29,411 bases of DNA from Rodentolepis nana. Taxonomy: Eukaryota; Platyhelminthes; Cestoda; Cyclophyllidea; Hymenolepididae. Within the stretch, counting starts at the first letter, position 1; every line of letters begins with the position of its first letter. Positions 11,342 to 22,754 of this stretch are shown here, piece by piece. Under the pieces are notes generated by a model. It was given only the letters and a program-made list of their open reading frames with translations, had not been told where the DNA came from and ran no database searches. A program made the translations under genes and the position numbers. The stretch spans positions 1-29,411 of the forward strand of contig UZAE01012924.1 of NCBI GenBank assembly GCA_900617975.1, given 5' to 3'.

Positions 11342-13564
11342 ACGGATTTATCCTCATTTGTGTTTCTGCTCTCTGCTCATGGCAGCTGTTTAATCAAACA
11401 ATTCTCTCACTTGGCACATACATCCGCACTTGCTAATTAGTCTATTATCACCTTTTAAATAGTATTTTTGCGTGTTCTGACTGCAATAATCGATGCTGAC
11501 TCCCACAACTCGCCTATTCGGTACTTTACGGAAGACTATTGGCTGATCGATTTAAAATTTTCTTGTTTATTGTTTATTTGTTATCCTATTACCTATCGCA
11601 TTCGGAGAAATTTGGCTATTGTAAAATTCAACGCCTATGCTTTTTATGTAGCAGAATCTAAGTTACTATAATTGTTGAAGTGGTTTTTTTGGGGTAATAG
11701 AGTGATTAGTTGGCCTTTTCTTTCTCTATAGTCTAGTTACTCGCTAAACGTCCCTAGGTCACTCATGACACGGGCCAGGAACTGCTCATCCCATGAAAAG
11801 AAACGCCGTGTCGTTAAACTTCGTTTGTCGCTTTCCTAACGGCCTGTTACTTAGTTAGGTAGTTTATTGACTGTTTAAAACTCTTAAGGCGGCATAATTC
11901 CTTCTGTTTGCAAAGGAAGGAATTGTGTGAAAGGGAAAGAAATTATGGAACAAGCATCTACTGCATGGTTTATGGGAATGAGCAAAATAACGTTAGAGTG
12001 TCATTCAACGTATCTATCAACAAATGATTAAACCATTGGTAATTAAGCGTGGTAGCAAATGGCCATACATAGGACTAGCCTCTGTTACCCAGTGGGAAAG
12101 ATAAAGGAGATCCTGTACCATTCCGGAAGCGATATATAAAGCGCCTGCTCTGGGTCACGTGATGTCCAGAGGCTATTTCGTGTCAAGTGTATACAGTTCA
12201 GCATTGCCTTGTCTTTTGTTAATAACAGCTGTGAGCACAGGCCTGTGGAATGCTGTTTGCAATCGAACAAAGAATTGAAACCTATTTGGAATGTTGGTCA
12301 GTTGCAATGTCTGAAAAAATATCCACAGACTGTTGGTTGGAAAATGCTAGCTAATTTTAGAGCGGGAGGTTCAGTCGCTAAAGTCAGATGTGGCACATGG
12401 TTTGTTAGCCAAAAAAATATTCAACTTGGACTCTGCTTGGAAGTCCACAGGAATTGACCACACCTCTATCCTCTCAATTATACATCAAGTGAATCATAAT
12501 CTCAGAGCATGTTGAAGCTATTAATTACCTATACGAAGGTACAAAGTAAGGGTGATACAACTTATACAACCTAAGAGTTCCTCGGGAATAAAACGATAAG
12601 CTGAAAAGGAATGCTTCAATATGGTTGCAAAAATCGCATCAGATAAATTATCGGTTTCCCATAACATGTGTTATGCTGAGTTGTCTATCAAAGTTCAGAA
12701 CATTTTCAGTGCTTGTTACGAACTATTGAATTTTGGTAAGTTGTTATTCGTGATACTCAGTACTTACTACTTATAAATCAAAAGTACCTAATACATGACC
12801 TCTTTTATCTTGTCCGCTAGGTACACGCTGGTCTGCCTCTGTTTTGCTCTTTGGGAGGTATTTCGGCACTATTTGTGCAGCTACTAAATTGCATTGAACT
12901 AATAAATGTTAATTTGAAGCCCTGCGGTTTTTTTTTAAAAACATGATTTTGGCCCAGGTCAGATAATACATATATGCAATACAAGACCTGCTATGAGCAC
13001 CACATGCAGAACAATTGGAAAACTGGCGAGGTCAACGAAGACAACATTTGAGAGGATCGGTTCGTTTAGTTGCAATAGGTATAAGTGCAGAACCAACAAA
13101 ATTACAAATACGTCAGGGAAGAGCAGACGGTTTAAGTACAAATAACTTGCTTTTGAATAGAATTCCATATTAAGGGTAGAAATCAAAACCTAGAATTGTT
13201 CTTTAGAAGAAAATATCTCCTTGTTCCTCTAACACCTTCAAATAGATCGACTGGATCAAATAAGTCTTGGTAATATGCGAGAAAAGCGTTCCTTCCTCAT
13301 CTTACTACTCCTTCGAATAACCAAATGCCTTATAGCAGTAACAGAAATTACTAATAATCATTCGCTGAAAGCTATTTAGGCTCCATATGACCGTCCACCG
13401 CAAGGCCCACAAAAAGAAGAATTTGTAGACACATCGAATTTAGATATGCGTGCATATATATAACTATTTCAGCGCAGGATAACTATTTAAACAATGGAAG
13501 TACAACTCCCAGACGCCGTAGGAAGTATGGAAAGTCGAATCACTCTATTGATTTCTTGAAAACT
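11342..13564. other. Convergent intergenic region between RMND5 and the SINE copy
   Basis: This should contain the RMND5 3' UTR. No AATAAA lies within the first kilobase; one is seen at about 12586 and another near 12900. The 82-codon frame at 12209-12457 follows a TATATAA-containing stretch (about 12130) but its product is not recognisable. The 12959-13186 minus frame is hydrophobic and low-complexity. No gene is called. Confidence 0.6.
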
Positions 13565-13943
13565 GGGGTGTGCGATAGACTTACCTCCACGTTGTCAGTA
13601 CTCCGGAGTCACTTGAACCTCATCTCGGTGTATTAATTTACCAAACTTAATTTGACTAGAATTAGGAGACATGAAATTGTCTCAATAAATGTGAGGGAGA
13701 GGAACAGTGTTTTCGCGAAGAATACTGACATCATGTATGTCATATTCGACTACTTCCACAGTACTCACCTCACCTTTTGCCCAACTTTGTGTCTGTCTCT
13801 TTTACATCTTTGAAACACGCTTCTGCCCCCCCCCCCCCATCTCGACCCTTTTCACTTTGATGCTCCTTCCCATCTGTGAAGCCTGAAGTCAACTAAAGGC
13901 CTAATGATAACTATCATAACGCCTGCCATTTGATATGAATAAA
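13565..13943 (+). mobile_element. SINE-like element, only copy on the plus strand, with altered 5' half
   Basis: Starts with GGGGTGTGCGATAGACTTAC and ends GCCTGCCATTTGATATGAAT with AATAAA at 13938-13943. Its 3' half follows the other copies, including the CTCACCT segment and a 13-base C run at 13826-13838. Between about 13596 and 13732 the usual segment of about 90 bases, which reads as GCACCCTGGGCAACGTAT in the others, is replaced by about 135 unrelated bases. It lies downstream of both convergent genes. Confidence 0.8.
13826..13838. repeat. C13 homopolymer inside the SINE copy
   Basis: Thirteen consecutive C in the place where other copies have five to seven (G on the plus strand). Its length may be affected by sequencing or assembly error. 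Confidence 0.9.
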
Positions 13944-14308
13944 TTTTTAGAAAGTGAATCGAAGTATCTCGGGGCTAATCTAACTTAATTCTCATTGTAA
14001 TGAATGAATTTTGCAGCATTTTAGGGAATACATGGAGAGATCCAGAAAACTTCTAAATAAGTTGACGCCTTATCATTCGTTGCGACAGAAAATGATGAAT
14101 TTTAGCACAATCATGACAAACTACTTCCAATTAAATGTAAAAACAGACATAATTAACAATAAATTGCTCAATAATACAATAATAAAGACAAACAGAAAAC
14201 CCATGTCAAAAAAATTAACAGTAAAGAAGGATTGATTCTAAATGGAGTAAAAATAAGCATAAAACAGAAAACGCAAGAATTAGGAAATATATTTTATAAA
14301 AAAAACAA

Positions 14309-15094
14309 TCAAGCAACAATACTACCTTCACCACTTCCAGCCACATTGAAATCATCCAATTCTATGGCGGACAAATCAAGATCCCCAATATCAACAAACA
14401 ACTTTTCGTCCACTTCAACAATTTCGCCACCCTCTTCCTCCAGGATTTTAAGGTCTGATTCATCAAATTGATCATCACGAAGGAACATTTCACGACCTGT
14501 GAGTCGTTTGACTGGTTGAGCACCGCTTGATTGAGATTTTTTAATCTTCGTCTCCTCAGCCTCCTTTTTAGCGGCTAACTCGGCTAAAAATGCCTTATTC
14601 CATGCGTTAAAAGACTCCACAGTCACAGGAGTTCCAGAGCACAACTTCCGTTCATTCTCTTTCTCTCTTTCTGCTTCTGCGAGAGATTTGATCTTGGCTT
14701 GCTTCTCCTTACGAGCTGTTAAGTCATTAATAAGCTTATCAGTGTACTCATCAAGTTTCTGTTGGACTTCGGAGACAATATCAAAGATCATAATCGCACC
14801 AATTGAACGTTCGATTACTTCGTTGATAAGTGTGACTAATTCGGCATTTTGATCATCACTGATCCCCTCGGGAGAACGAATTTCAAAATGAGGACCATCT
14901 GATGGGTATTTAGAGCTATATTTGAAATAGAGAGTACAGGAGACTACAGTCTCCATATTGTCGCACGCGTGGCCATAAAGATTTATTTCAAAGTGTTTGT
15001 GCTTTTGCTTTGTGGAGAGAAGATGGAAATTATCCTCGTATATGGACTGGAGAACTTCTATTTCATTCTCCTGTTCTTCTAGCGGGGTTGACAT
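14309..15094 (-). CDS. RWDD1: RWD domain-containing protein 1 (DRG family-regulatory protein 2)
   Basis: A single uninterrupted frame of 261 aa (human RWDD1 is 243 aa). In the family, RWDD1 (DFRP2) binds and stabilises the translation-linked GTPase DRG2 in the cytosol. Visible: an N-terminal RWD domain about residues 1-115 with the acidic start EEQENEIEVLQSIYEDNF and the diagnostic YPxxxP at Y63-P64-S-D-G-P68; a charged coiled helix about 118-150; the conserved GTPVTVESFNAW block from 154; the VDEKLF block; and a very acidic C-terminus. The whole length aligns by eye with the human protein. ATG at 15094-15092 is preceded directly by TTGCAG, a splice acceptor, so two extra in-frame codons upstream (TTG CAG) are not coding. 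It is intronless, unlike its neighbours. The 3' end converges on RMND5. Confidence 0.93.
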   Translation of the reverse strand: MSTPLEEQENEIEVLQSIYEDNFHLLSTKQKHKHFEINLYGHACDNMETVVSCTLYFKYSSKYPSDGPHFEIRSPEGISDDQNAELVTLINEVIERSIGAIMIFDIVSEVQQKLDEYTDKLINDLTARKEKQAKIKSLAEAEREKENERKLCSGTPVTVESFNAWNKAFLAELAAKKEAEETKIKKSQSSGAQPVKRLTGREMFLRDDQFDESDLKILEEEGGEIVEVDEKLFVDIGDLDLSAIELDDFNVAGSGEGSIVA

Positions 15095-15110
15095 CTGCAA
15101 TAATTAAACC
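15095..15110 (-). promoter_or_regulatory. Splice acceptor abutting the RWDD1 start codon
   Basis: On the minus strand the bases before ATG read TTTAATTATTGCAG, so an AG acceptor ends exactly where the coding sequence begins. It could receive a spliced leader or end a 5' UTR intron. Confidence 0.5.
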
Positions 15111-16673
15111 AATGATTTTTAAATCCTTAACAACATTGACGATGGCATTGAAAAACATTCATCTGGCTTTCAAACTTATTTATAAAGCGAACAGCGTATG
15201 TAATAATTATCAAAAGCATTTTTACCAGATGGCAGACGAAAAGCAACGAAATGAACACTGCAGATAGGGTAGTTTGTTGACAAACCCGCTTTCGAATCGC
15301 CCAAGGCTACAAAAAATTCCAGATTTGCCACATTTTTTCTTAAATAATAAGTATGAAATACATAAATTGTATATGAATAATGGCAGAGAAGCTGGAAATT
15401 TAAAAATATGTTTAAATATGAAAAAAAAATTTAGATAAGAAATTCAACATAACTTTAAATATCACACATCCAAATATCCTAAATTAAGCAACGCAAGCCA
15501 ATAATGAAAGTAGTTTTATTCTTAAGTAGTTGCAACTCATTTTTTAAATCAAAACGTGTATTGACCTTGCCTTATTAAGTGTTATGTAATAATAAGTTAT
15601 CGGCTAGTTTCATTAGTAGCATCTCAGTCTAATTATCCGATCACTTACAAGGAAAATTGCACATTACGCAAAAATTTTGCGGAGCAATTGACTGGTCGTA
15701 ACTGGAGTTATAAGAAGGAACATCCATCACTCTAACAAATATCCAAATGTCTCCCGAGCATTTCTGTATTTTTAAAAACGAATATTTTATTGCTTTTAAT
15801 AGCTATGAAATAAATTTCGTCGATTTGTAACTTAATATTAGAAAGAGATCGCCTGCGTTGTCCGCATTACTACTGGAGATCCATATAGTTGCCTATTTCC
15901 TCGACAAAGCGTAAAAATTTAATAACACTCAAATCAATTTGATAACTTGATTGCATTAGGAAATATCTGTTTATCATTTAGCTGGACTTCGAGACTTTCA
16001 ATGGAAATAAGCAACGATTTACATACAAGTCACATTCATGGGGGGATAAGAAGAATTTGCAAGTGGTCCGCTGTTTGTAACAAGGACAGAGCTTTACATA
16101 AGGAGAAAGTTTTCATCTGCATCTTTTAAATTATTCAACGCGAAAATGGACATCTCAAAAGTAGGCGCACTCCAACCTGTGACAGGTCAGGGTTAATTAT
16201 TTCACATTAATATGGAAAATTCAAGATTTACCCGAATTTTCGAAGATCTGGTTCAACCGCATTAAAATTTAAATTTTACTGAGAATGTAAAATTATTCAT
16301 AAACAATTTTAGGCGTTTATGACATTTAATTAGAGTCTTAGTACCAACGAAGAAAAACTACGGGGCTATTAACTTGAGTGTTTTATTTAAAACGAAAATG
16401 CCAGGAGATAGATTTGAAGGTATTGTGTATACACAAAATAATGAACTCTTTACTTTTCTCGCTATTTTTCTGCATCTGAGTCGATGTACGAACCAGAGTG
16501 ATTTGGAACTCAAGTTTAATACTAATATTAGTGCACATGATATTGTTACATGGCGTAAAAATATAATGAATATTAAAATTTTAATTTTCCCGTATTTATT
16601 GAGAAATATTTTAGTAAATATCTGCTTTAAATGCGAGTACAAATGCCGCTTAAATCGAATAGAGGCATCGTCT
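15111..16673. other. Divergent intergenic region RWDD1 / DNAJC5
   Basis: About 1.6 kb separates two start codons pointing away from each other, so both promoters should be here. It is strongly AT-rich. A plus-strand frame is open from 16374 into DNAJC5 exon 1, but its upstream part has no J-protein similarity. No repeat copy and no clear TATA box was found. Confidence 0.65.
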
Positions 16674-16685
16674 TCCACTCTTCAG
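16674..16685 (+). promoter_or_regulatory. Splice acceptor abutting the DNAJC5 start codon
   Basis: The pyrimidine-rich run CGTCTTCCACTCTTCAG ends at 16685 and is followed at once by the ATG. The same arrangement is seen at RWDD1. It fits a trans-splice site for a spliced leader or the end of a 5' UTR intron, and it argues that the open frame upstream is not translated. Confidence 0.55.
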
Positions 16686-19600
16686 ATGGTTCAGCAAGAA
16701 GGTCACAGAGCTAGTTCTCCGGAGGGCATTCCCGGTCTTCGGGATCCTAGAAAGTTTTCGTACGTATTCGAATTTGAATAACTTTTCTTTTCAGAACTAA
16801 AGGAGAATCACTATATGAATTACTTGAAATACCAAAAGATGCATCTCCCGAGGATATTAAAAGGGCTTATCGAAGGGTATGAATTTTGTACGTGTCGATC
16901 ATGTCTTATCTAGCTTGCCCTAAAATGCCATCCTGACAAAAATCCAGATGATCCAAAGTCGAGCGAAAAGGTAATGCCATTTCTTGTTCGTTATAGATTT
17001 AGTTCGCCGAAATCAACAGAGCCAACGTGATTCTGACTGACCCAAAGAAGAAGGAAATCTACGATAAGTATGGATCCTACGGTATATATGTCAGTGAAAC
17101 TGTCGGTGAAGATGCTGCTATGACGTATTTAAAGTTAAACAACCCTTGCCTAAAGGTAAATGCCGCAAAATTCCTGGATAGGCCTTCCTTCATGTGATAT
17201 TGTTGAATAGATTTTTAATTAATTTATTTTTTGTATTTCAGTGTCTACTAGTGACGTGTTTCTTTTTAACCGGTTGCTGTTGTTGCCTTTGCTGTTGCTT
17301 CTGTTGTTCTTGTTGCAGAAAACAAAGTTGTGAATTTGAAGACGAGCAATTATACGAAATGGAACGAGAAGTAAGCTTTGGCCCTTTGATATTTGTAAAG
17401 ATTTACATTTGGGAACCTCATAACTCTGATTGCTATATGGGTCCAACAGTAACATTCATGAAACACTATGAATTAACATAAGAAACATTTGTAAATTATC
17501 TAATAGGCTTGATTTTGCTCGATTTGACTCTAACTACATGGATTGTTTATGTTGATCAGATCAAACTTAGAATAGTGTTTATTGGTTTATGGAATCTGAG
17601 ATTACATCATATAATCTCTAAAGGGTTCTTTATTCTATTTGAAATAATTAACAATTTCAACCATTTCGCAATTTTGCCTATGGCATTTTCTGAGGATGAC
17701 TAACTTCTGTGCTTTGTACAATTCATTTCTCATGCGCACTCATGTAAGACAAATATTTTGCTCATATTTCTGTTAGCGATAGATCTAGAGGTCTAAAATT
17801 AGGAATTAGATTTTTGTTTTTCTTTTCACAACTCAGCCGCTTTTTTGGCTACTTCCATTTAAGGTCATTTGACTATAGTGTCATAGTGCAGATCACATTC
17901 TTGTTTGTGGCTTTTTAATCTTCCCTGTCACTGCCGCCGAAGCAGTGGAGTACCACCCACTCCATCTGTTCTTGAACAAGTTTACTCGTATTATAGCGAC
18001 TAAGCCGAAAAATAGCTAATCCGATTACAAGCCAACGAATACGTTATACTTTTGACAATATAAAAGTTGGGCTTCGTAATGGTTTTCCCTCTCATTGTTT
18101 AGAATTGTCGTTCCAATTATTGATTACCATCTTAGATTCATTTAAAGGCCCTGAATGGGTTTTAAGGATACACTTAAAGCCACTCCGTCATGTGTGACTG
18201 CTGTTCCAATTAAGTGATGGGACTTTACCTCTCAATTTTTTATAGTCAATGCTTTCTTACTGCCACTCCTAGTATTTGTCATTTTTAAGTGACTCAAAGC
18301 CATTGTGTGTGTAGCTTTTTGTGATTACGAGATTGCGTAATTCGTTGTGGCATTGAAGCGGTCTATCATCGTACCACGGTGTGATTTGCACTTAATAATC
18401 AACTTTGAAAATATACCTATCTTTATTATTATTTTACATATTTTCCGAGCTAAGACCAAATATTTCCTTCATTGAAGCAATTCATTTGATTACCGAAAAT
18501 GTTAAAACTTTCCAGTATGGGTTGAGGGAGGGGAATTGAGTAGGAAGTCTGAGCGCATAAATTTGACCCTGGGCTTAGTCTAATGTTCACACCTCTCGAT
18601 TTACCTCATGCTTCCCGATCGAATTCGTTCTTGCATCGTCGTTCATAGGCTATTATCGTCTATTTGATTAGTTGCTTAATCTGGCGAAACTACATATCGG
18701 GTTGGTCAATCTCCCGTTGCCCCCAATGTCTGGACAATAATTTATCGGTGTGGGAGCGTTTTATTCTCTCAACATAAACAATATGAAGGTTGCTGCCGCT
18801 CTTATAAAACGCCTTTTTGCTTGATTAGTAAAACGTCTGGATTTAACAGCATTCCTACTTAATCATCTCTCAGGTTTGAATTAACTGTATTCATTTTGTA
18901 CCTAGTGAGGGAGGCAAATTGATTCCAATGTGGCCTGATTTTTAAGTTTTCCATTGGAAAATTTTTCTCGATTTTCCTCCAATCCTCGTTTTTGCTTCCA
19001 TTTTCAATTTTTTTGCCGTCCAAAAAAATAGCAGGCATCTAAAACCGTACCTATATGCACGACTTCCATGACAGAGATCTAAACACTCATCTATGTGCAC
19101 ATTCACCTATGTGGCTGGTAAAATTTTGTCAGCACGAAAGTTACGGAATGTGAGTTTACCCAAAGATGCACTAATTTTTCCTATTACGTTGATGTCTATT
19201 GTTTGTAGGTTCCCATTGCGTTAGCATGAACGTTGTACTATTAATGTTAGCTTTAAAATCGTTAAGCTCCCACTACCACATGGTCTTTAAGTCCTCACAA
19301 AGTGGAGATTACCTGAAGTTCAAGTTGGAATTTGCCCCTCATTGTCCTTTGTCTTCTCATGGTACGCAAGAAGTTCTTTCTACTTAGAGAGTAATGTCAA
19401 AGGCTATTTTTTTGCTTTAGTTTATGTCATTTCATCATCATGCACAACGCAAACCTATTTTTATTTTTTATCTTTGTTTGATGTTGGAAGGAGGTTTTCA
19501 CCTCAAATTACTGAGAGGCATTGAGTTAATATTTGCAGACCATGGTTACTATTCCCAGCGTGTGTGAGAACATCCCATACTACCAGGCAAATGATTGATT

Positions 19601-21499
19601 GTTTAAATTGCTCCCTGTGGACAAGTACACTTTTCATTTTGATCTTTAATTTAATCGCCTTGTCTGTATAATTTCCTCTTGTTCTCATATAAGTGATATT
19701 TTTAACTATGCAGTCTTGGGGTAACTAGAGTAACCTTATTTTAGCTATTATTCTTTTCCATGGTAATACAAACAAAAGCTGTTGGACCTTTTGTTTATGG
19801 AAGTCGACTTAAGTTGTTTGGTACACCGTCCAGAGATAGAGAGAATCAACTGGATCCTGAGAGCGACGTTGAGATATCAATGTTATGGCTTATGTCATTT
19901 GAATTTCGTAATCGAATTGTAGGGTGCCTACTAAATTGGTCACTCGCATTCCAAAGGTCAAAGTTCATGATTTGTTCCTTGAATTTCGGAAAATGCTTAC
20001 TTAAACTGTCAAGTGCTTATTTAACGGTTTTGTGTAATATCGTATATGCTTAAGTATTTCGACATTGTTTTAATTTAACTGTTGGCGAATAGTGAATAAC
20101 TTTCAAAGTTCCATTAGTCAAACTCAAGTTAAGCCAAAATTTGCATTTAAAGTGTACTTTATGAAACACGCGGTTGAAGTTAGTTTAAACGAAAGCATGT
20201 CTCAATTCTATGCTCTATTGTGTCGCAAAAGCGGGTTTCATTTAGTGATCAGTGATGCGATAATTCTTTGGGTTTGTGCTAACTTTAATGCTTTTACAAT
20301 TGTGTGAAAGTCTCATGTTGATTGTTCTTGTATTTGTAGTTTATATAATTTATAATACTTTCTGTATTTACAAGAAGATTTATATCAATTGGCAGGCGTT
20401 TTGGTAGCTATCATTAGCCCTTTAGTTGACATCAGGCTTCACAGAGGGGAAGGAACATCAAAATGAAAAAGTCGAGAGGGGGCAGGGAACAGAAGATTGT
20501 TTCAAAGATGAAGGTAGAAAAAAGATGAGGTGAGTACTGTGGAAATAATCGAATATGGCATGCAGTGGTGTCATTATAATTTGAAGTCAGAGGTCAACTA
20601 CCAGTTAATAGACATTTTTGCCGTATGAGTAAACGTTTCCCATGTTGCAACACGTGGAGGTAAGTCTATCGCACAAGAAGAAGATAAGAGACATGGTGAA
20701 CAGTGTGGAGATACTTGTAGAGTTATTAGCTAGTTTTTAGCTAATATTTTACCAAATTATGATGCATAATTATTGCTTGCTTAATCTGAAGTGCTAGATA
20801 TAAGCATTGCTGATTCGGTCCTTGAATTCTTATCGTTGTGTACTTTTTGTTCCATACTTTTCCCACTCACCAGTAAGTTGGCCCACTTTTCCCAATTGGA
20901 GTGGATGTGAAAATTAGCGAAGGCCACCTCTCATCCTGATTGATTCACTCCCCTTAGACTGTATGAATTAGACATCGGGTTGTGTCGAGTTTTCTTCATC
21001 TTTGTTCATCCGATCTTCTTGTTTCTGAATGAGAGAGGGTCTATCGAAATCAAGACCAGTCGCTTTATCAAGTCTAATAACCTGGAAATGCAATGATCCA
21101 TTTTCTTAAGTGGAGGGGGGGGGGGGGGCTAAACGTGTTAGTCAATTAGCAGAATCTGGCCTTCTCTGGCAATGAGATGTAAGGAGTCTTACTTTCATTG
21201 ATCTCATCTTTTCTAATTTCATAGCAACTGAGCTACCCATTGTAATAACAATATAAGCGTAACTCATCCTTTTCGAATTCATGTTTCTCATCTTGTACAG
21301 TTCTCATTTAGCATCTCTCTAGGACTCTATTTTGAAGGGGCTCTTGTTCATTTTGCACGCGCTTTCGTTATAGGATTCAGATAACGATAGGAACCGAACA
21401 AATGACAATAACGAAGGTGGTTACAACTACAACAGCCAACAATCGAATCCCATTTCCTCAGAGCCGATTCCATTAGGTCCACCACAGGAGTACTCATAG
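16686..21499 (+). CDS. DNAJC5: Cysteine string protein (DnaJ homolog subfamily C member 5), 6 exons
   Basis: Exons: 16686-16759, 16795-16876, 16914-16970, 17003-17155, 17242-17370, 21374-21499. They total 621 bases, 206 aa plus TAG (human 198 aa), with GT-AG introns of 35, 37, 32, 86 and 4003 bases and consistent phases. The family is an Hsp70 co-chaperone anchored to synaptic and secretory vesicles by palmitoylated cysteines, and it protects SNARE proteins. Visible: a J domain about 25-95 starting STKGESLYELLEIPKDA, with the HPD motif at 58-60 needed to stimulate Hsp70; the KEIYDKYGSYGIYV block; a cysteine string at 123-152 with 14 cysteines broken by single Leu, Phe and Ser; and an Asn/Gln-rich tail ending PPQEYS. 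The last exon is assigned by frame and composition; an extra exon inside the 4 kb intron cannot be excluded. The acidic QSCEFEDEQLYEMERE after the string resembles the linker of other CSPs. Confidence 0.92.
20378..20676 (-). mobile_element. SINE-like element inside DNAJC5 intron 5
   Basis: A copy antisense to DNAJC5. Imperfect target-site duplications flank it: ACAAGAAGA at 20370-20378 and again just after CTATCGC near 20673-20681. It retains the GGAGGTAAGTC block (donor-like GT at 20660-20661), here in the sense direction of the host gene. Confidence 0.8.
21115..21128. repeat. G14 homopolymer
   Basis: Fourteen consecutive G in the 3' part of DNAJC5 intron 5, about 245 bases before the last exon. 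Its length is uncertain in any assembly. Confidence 0.9.
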
Positions 21500-22171
21500 A
21501 GGAGAGTCAAAGGCCAATGTAATTTGAAACCTTGCAAAGTACGCGTGCGTCTTTCGATATACTTTGACGACATCTGATGGATACTATCCCCCCACCCCTC
21601 CACCCCATTTTTCTACCTAACCTTGTCTTCCGAACTGTTTTTTTGTCTCTAAAATCCGCCCAAGTGCTTGTATAAAGGCTTACTTTCTCTTGCATTCCTT
21701 GATCAAACTCATTGACCTACACCCAGGTGTGTGTGGGGAGGTCACTACTTATTTTAATTACAGGCGTATTCGTGCCCCATCTATGTCTCTGCTTCCTTCT
21801 TAGTCTAGAACCCTATCTCGCTTATTCTTCTACTATTATGATAATTTTGAGGCCACAATATAACTCATTCTGTGTAGAATCGTGGTTCGCTTTTAGTTCC
21901 TGAGAATGGGAATTTAAATATTTCACGCACTTCTAAGATCATGTGAGTGATCGAAATTGTGCGATTTCTGTGCTTAGGTTGAATCTATAAGTATGATTGA
22001 GTTTTAAGGTACAGTGGATTTGAATTGATCGAGAGTGTGGTGTATAATTCACCCATCTCGTTATCGCAACTTCTCCAACCTCTTATTTTATGGGGTTAGT
22101 TCGTCTATGCGATCTCCAAGTTTGGGTGATTTGGCTGGGATTGGTAATCGAAAAGGAAATAGACAATGGAA
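21500..22171. other. 3' flank of DNAJC5
   Basis: This should contain the 3' UTR. No canonical AATAAA is close to the stop codon. An AATATA with a following GT-rich stretch near 21857 is one possible poly(A) signal; the first AATAAA is at 22741. No gene is seen. Confidence 0.5.
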
Positions 22172-22321
22172 ATAGTACTGTGGAAATGATCGAATATGAC
22201 ATACAGTGGGATGATGGTAGTTTGAAGTCAGAAATCAACTGCCAGTTAATAGAATTTTTTGCCGCATGAGTATACGTTGTCCAGGGTGCACCACGTGGAG
22301 GTAAGTCTGTCGCGCGCCCCT
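22172..22321 (-). mobile_element. SINE-like element, 5' half only
   Basis: Only the right-hand half of the element is clear, from AGTACTGTGG to the end GTCGCGCGCCCC. The left-hand part, which is the element's 3' half and tail, is missing or too diverged to see. The GGAGGTAAGTC block is intact. Confidence 0.7.
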
Positions 22322-22754
22322 CAGACCAATTTGTAGAGTACGCCTTATGAAATTCGACGAATGTGCGAATTAGCAAATTGCTAAGTTCTGAGCGTACACT
22401 CTCAAACTTTCATGGATAGATGTTTGCCTATCGGCAGTTGGCGATATGTGAAAAAATTCGGTTTCCAAACTAAAATACCCTCTCACACGGCCATCCTTAC
22501 GTTATTAGTACGTCGAAATCTATGTGTCTCTTATTCAAATTGCATCCTTGCTTAAATGGGCAAATATTTTCTACACCCATAAAATTGCCGAAGTGAAAAA
22601 CATGAATTACTCTCTTTAATCAACTCCATATTTATGCAGCGTAGTTAAACTAAACGAGACGTTTTGTCTTGAGTATTGAACAGGTTCGAGAGTGGTTGCT
22701 GTCCTGACACGGAGAATTGAGATTTCCCTTCGAAATCAAAAATAAATGCAGGTT

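Larger units (their letters stand above)
17371..21373 (+). other. DNAJC5 intron 5 (4 kb)
   Basis: Begins GTAAGC and ends TTCGTTATAG. It holds a SINE copy at 20378-20676 and a G14 run at 21115-21128. Open frames at 17509-17703 and 19760-20053 have no recognisable domains. No other feature was seen. Confidence 0.75.

Noticed and set aside
12209..12457. 82-codon frame after a TATATAA stretch, considered as a small gene or an LTR remnant
   Set aside because: No second long terminal repeat, no primer binding site and no recognisable domain.
12959..13186. Hydrophobic 75-codon minus-strand frame
   Set aside because: Low-complexity Leu/Val/Ile composition typical of AT-rich DNA read backwards. The opposite strand has fragments that look slightly protein-like but are broken by stops.
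16374..16685. Upstream in-frame extension of DNAJC5 (would add about 100 residues)
   Set aside because: No similarity to J proteins, an unlikely composition, and a strong splice acceptor directly before ATG 16686. The human protein also starts close to the J domain.
19760..20053. 97-codon frame in DNAJC5 intron 5 with RDRENQLDPESDVEISM, considered as an extra CSP exon
   Set aside because: The charged part resembles a CSP linker only in composition. No acceptor/donor pair around it fits the phase 0 needed between exons 5 and 6.
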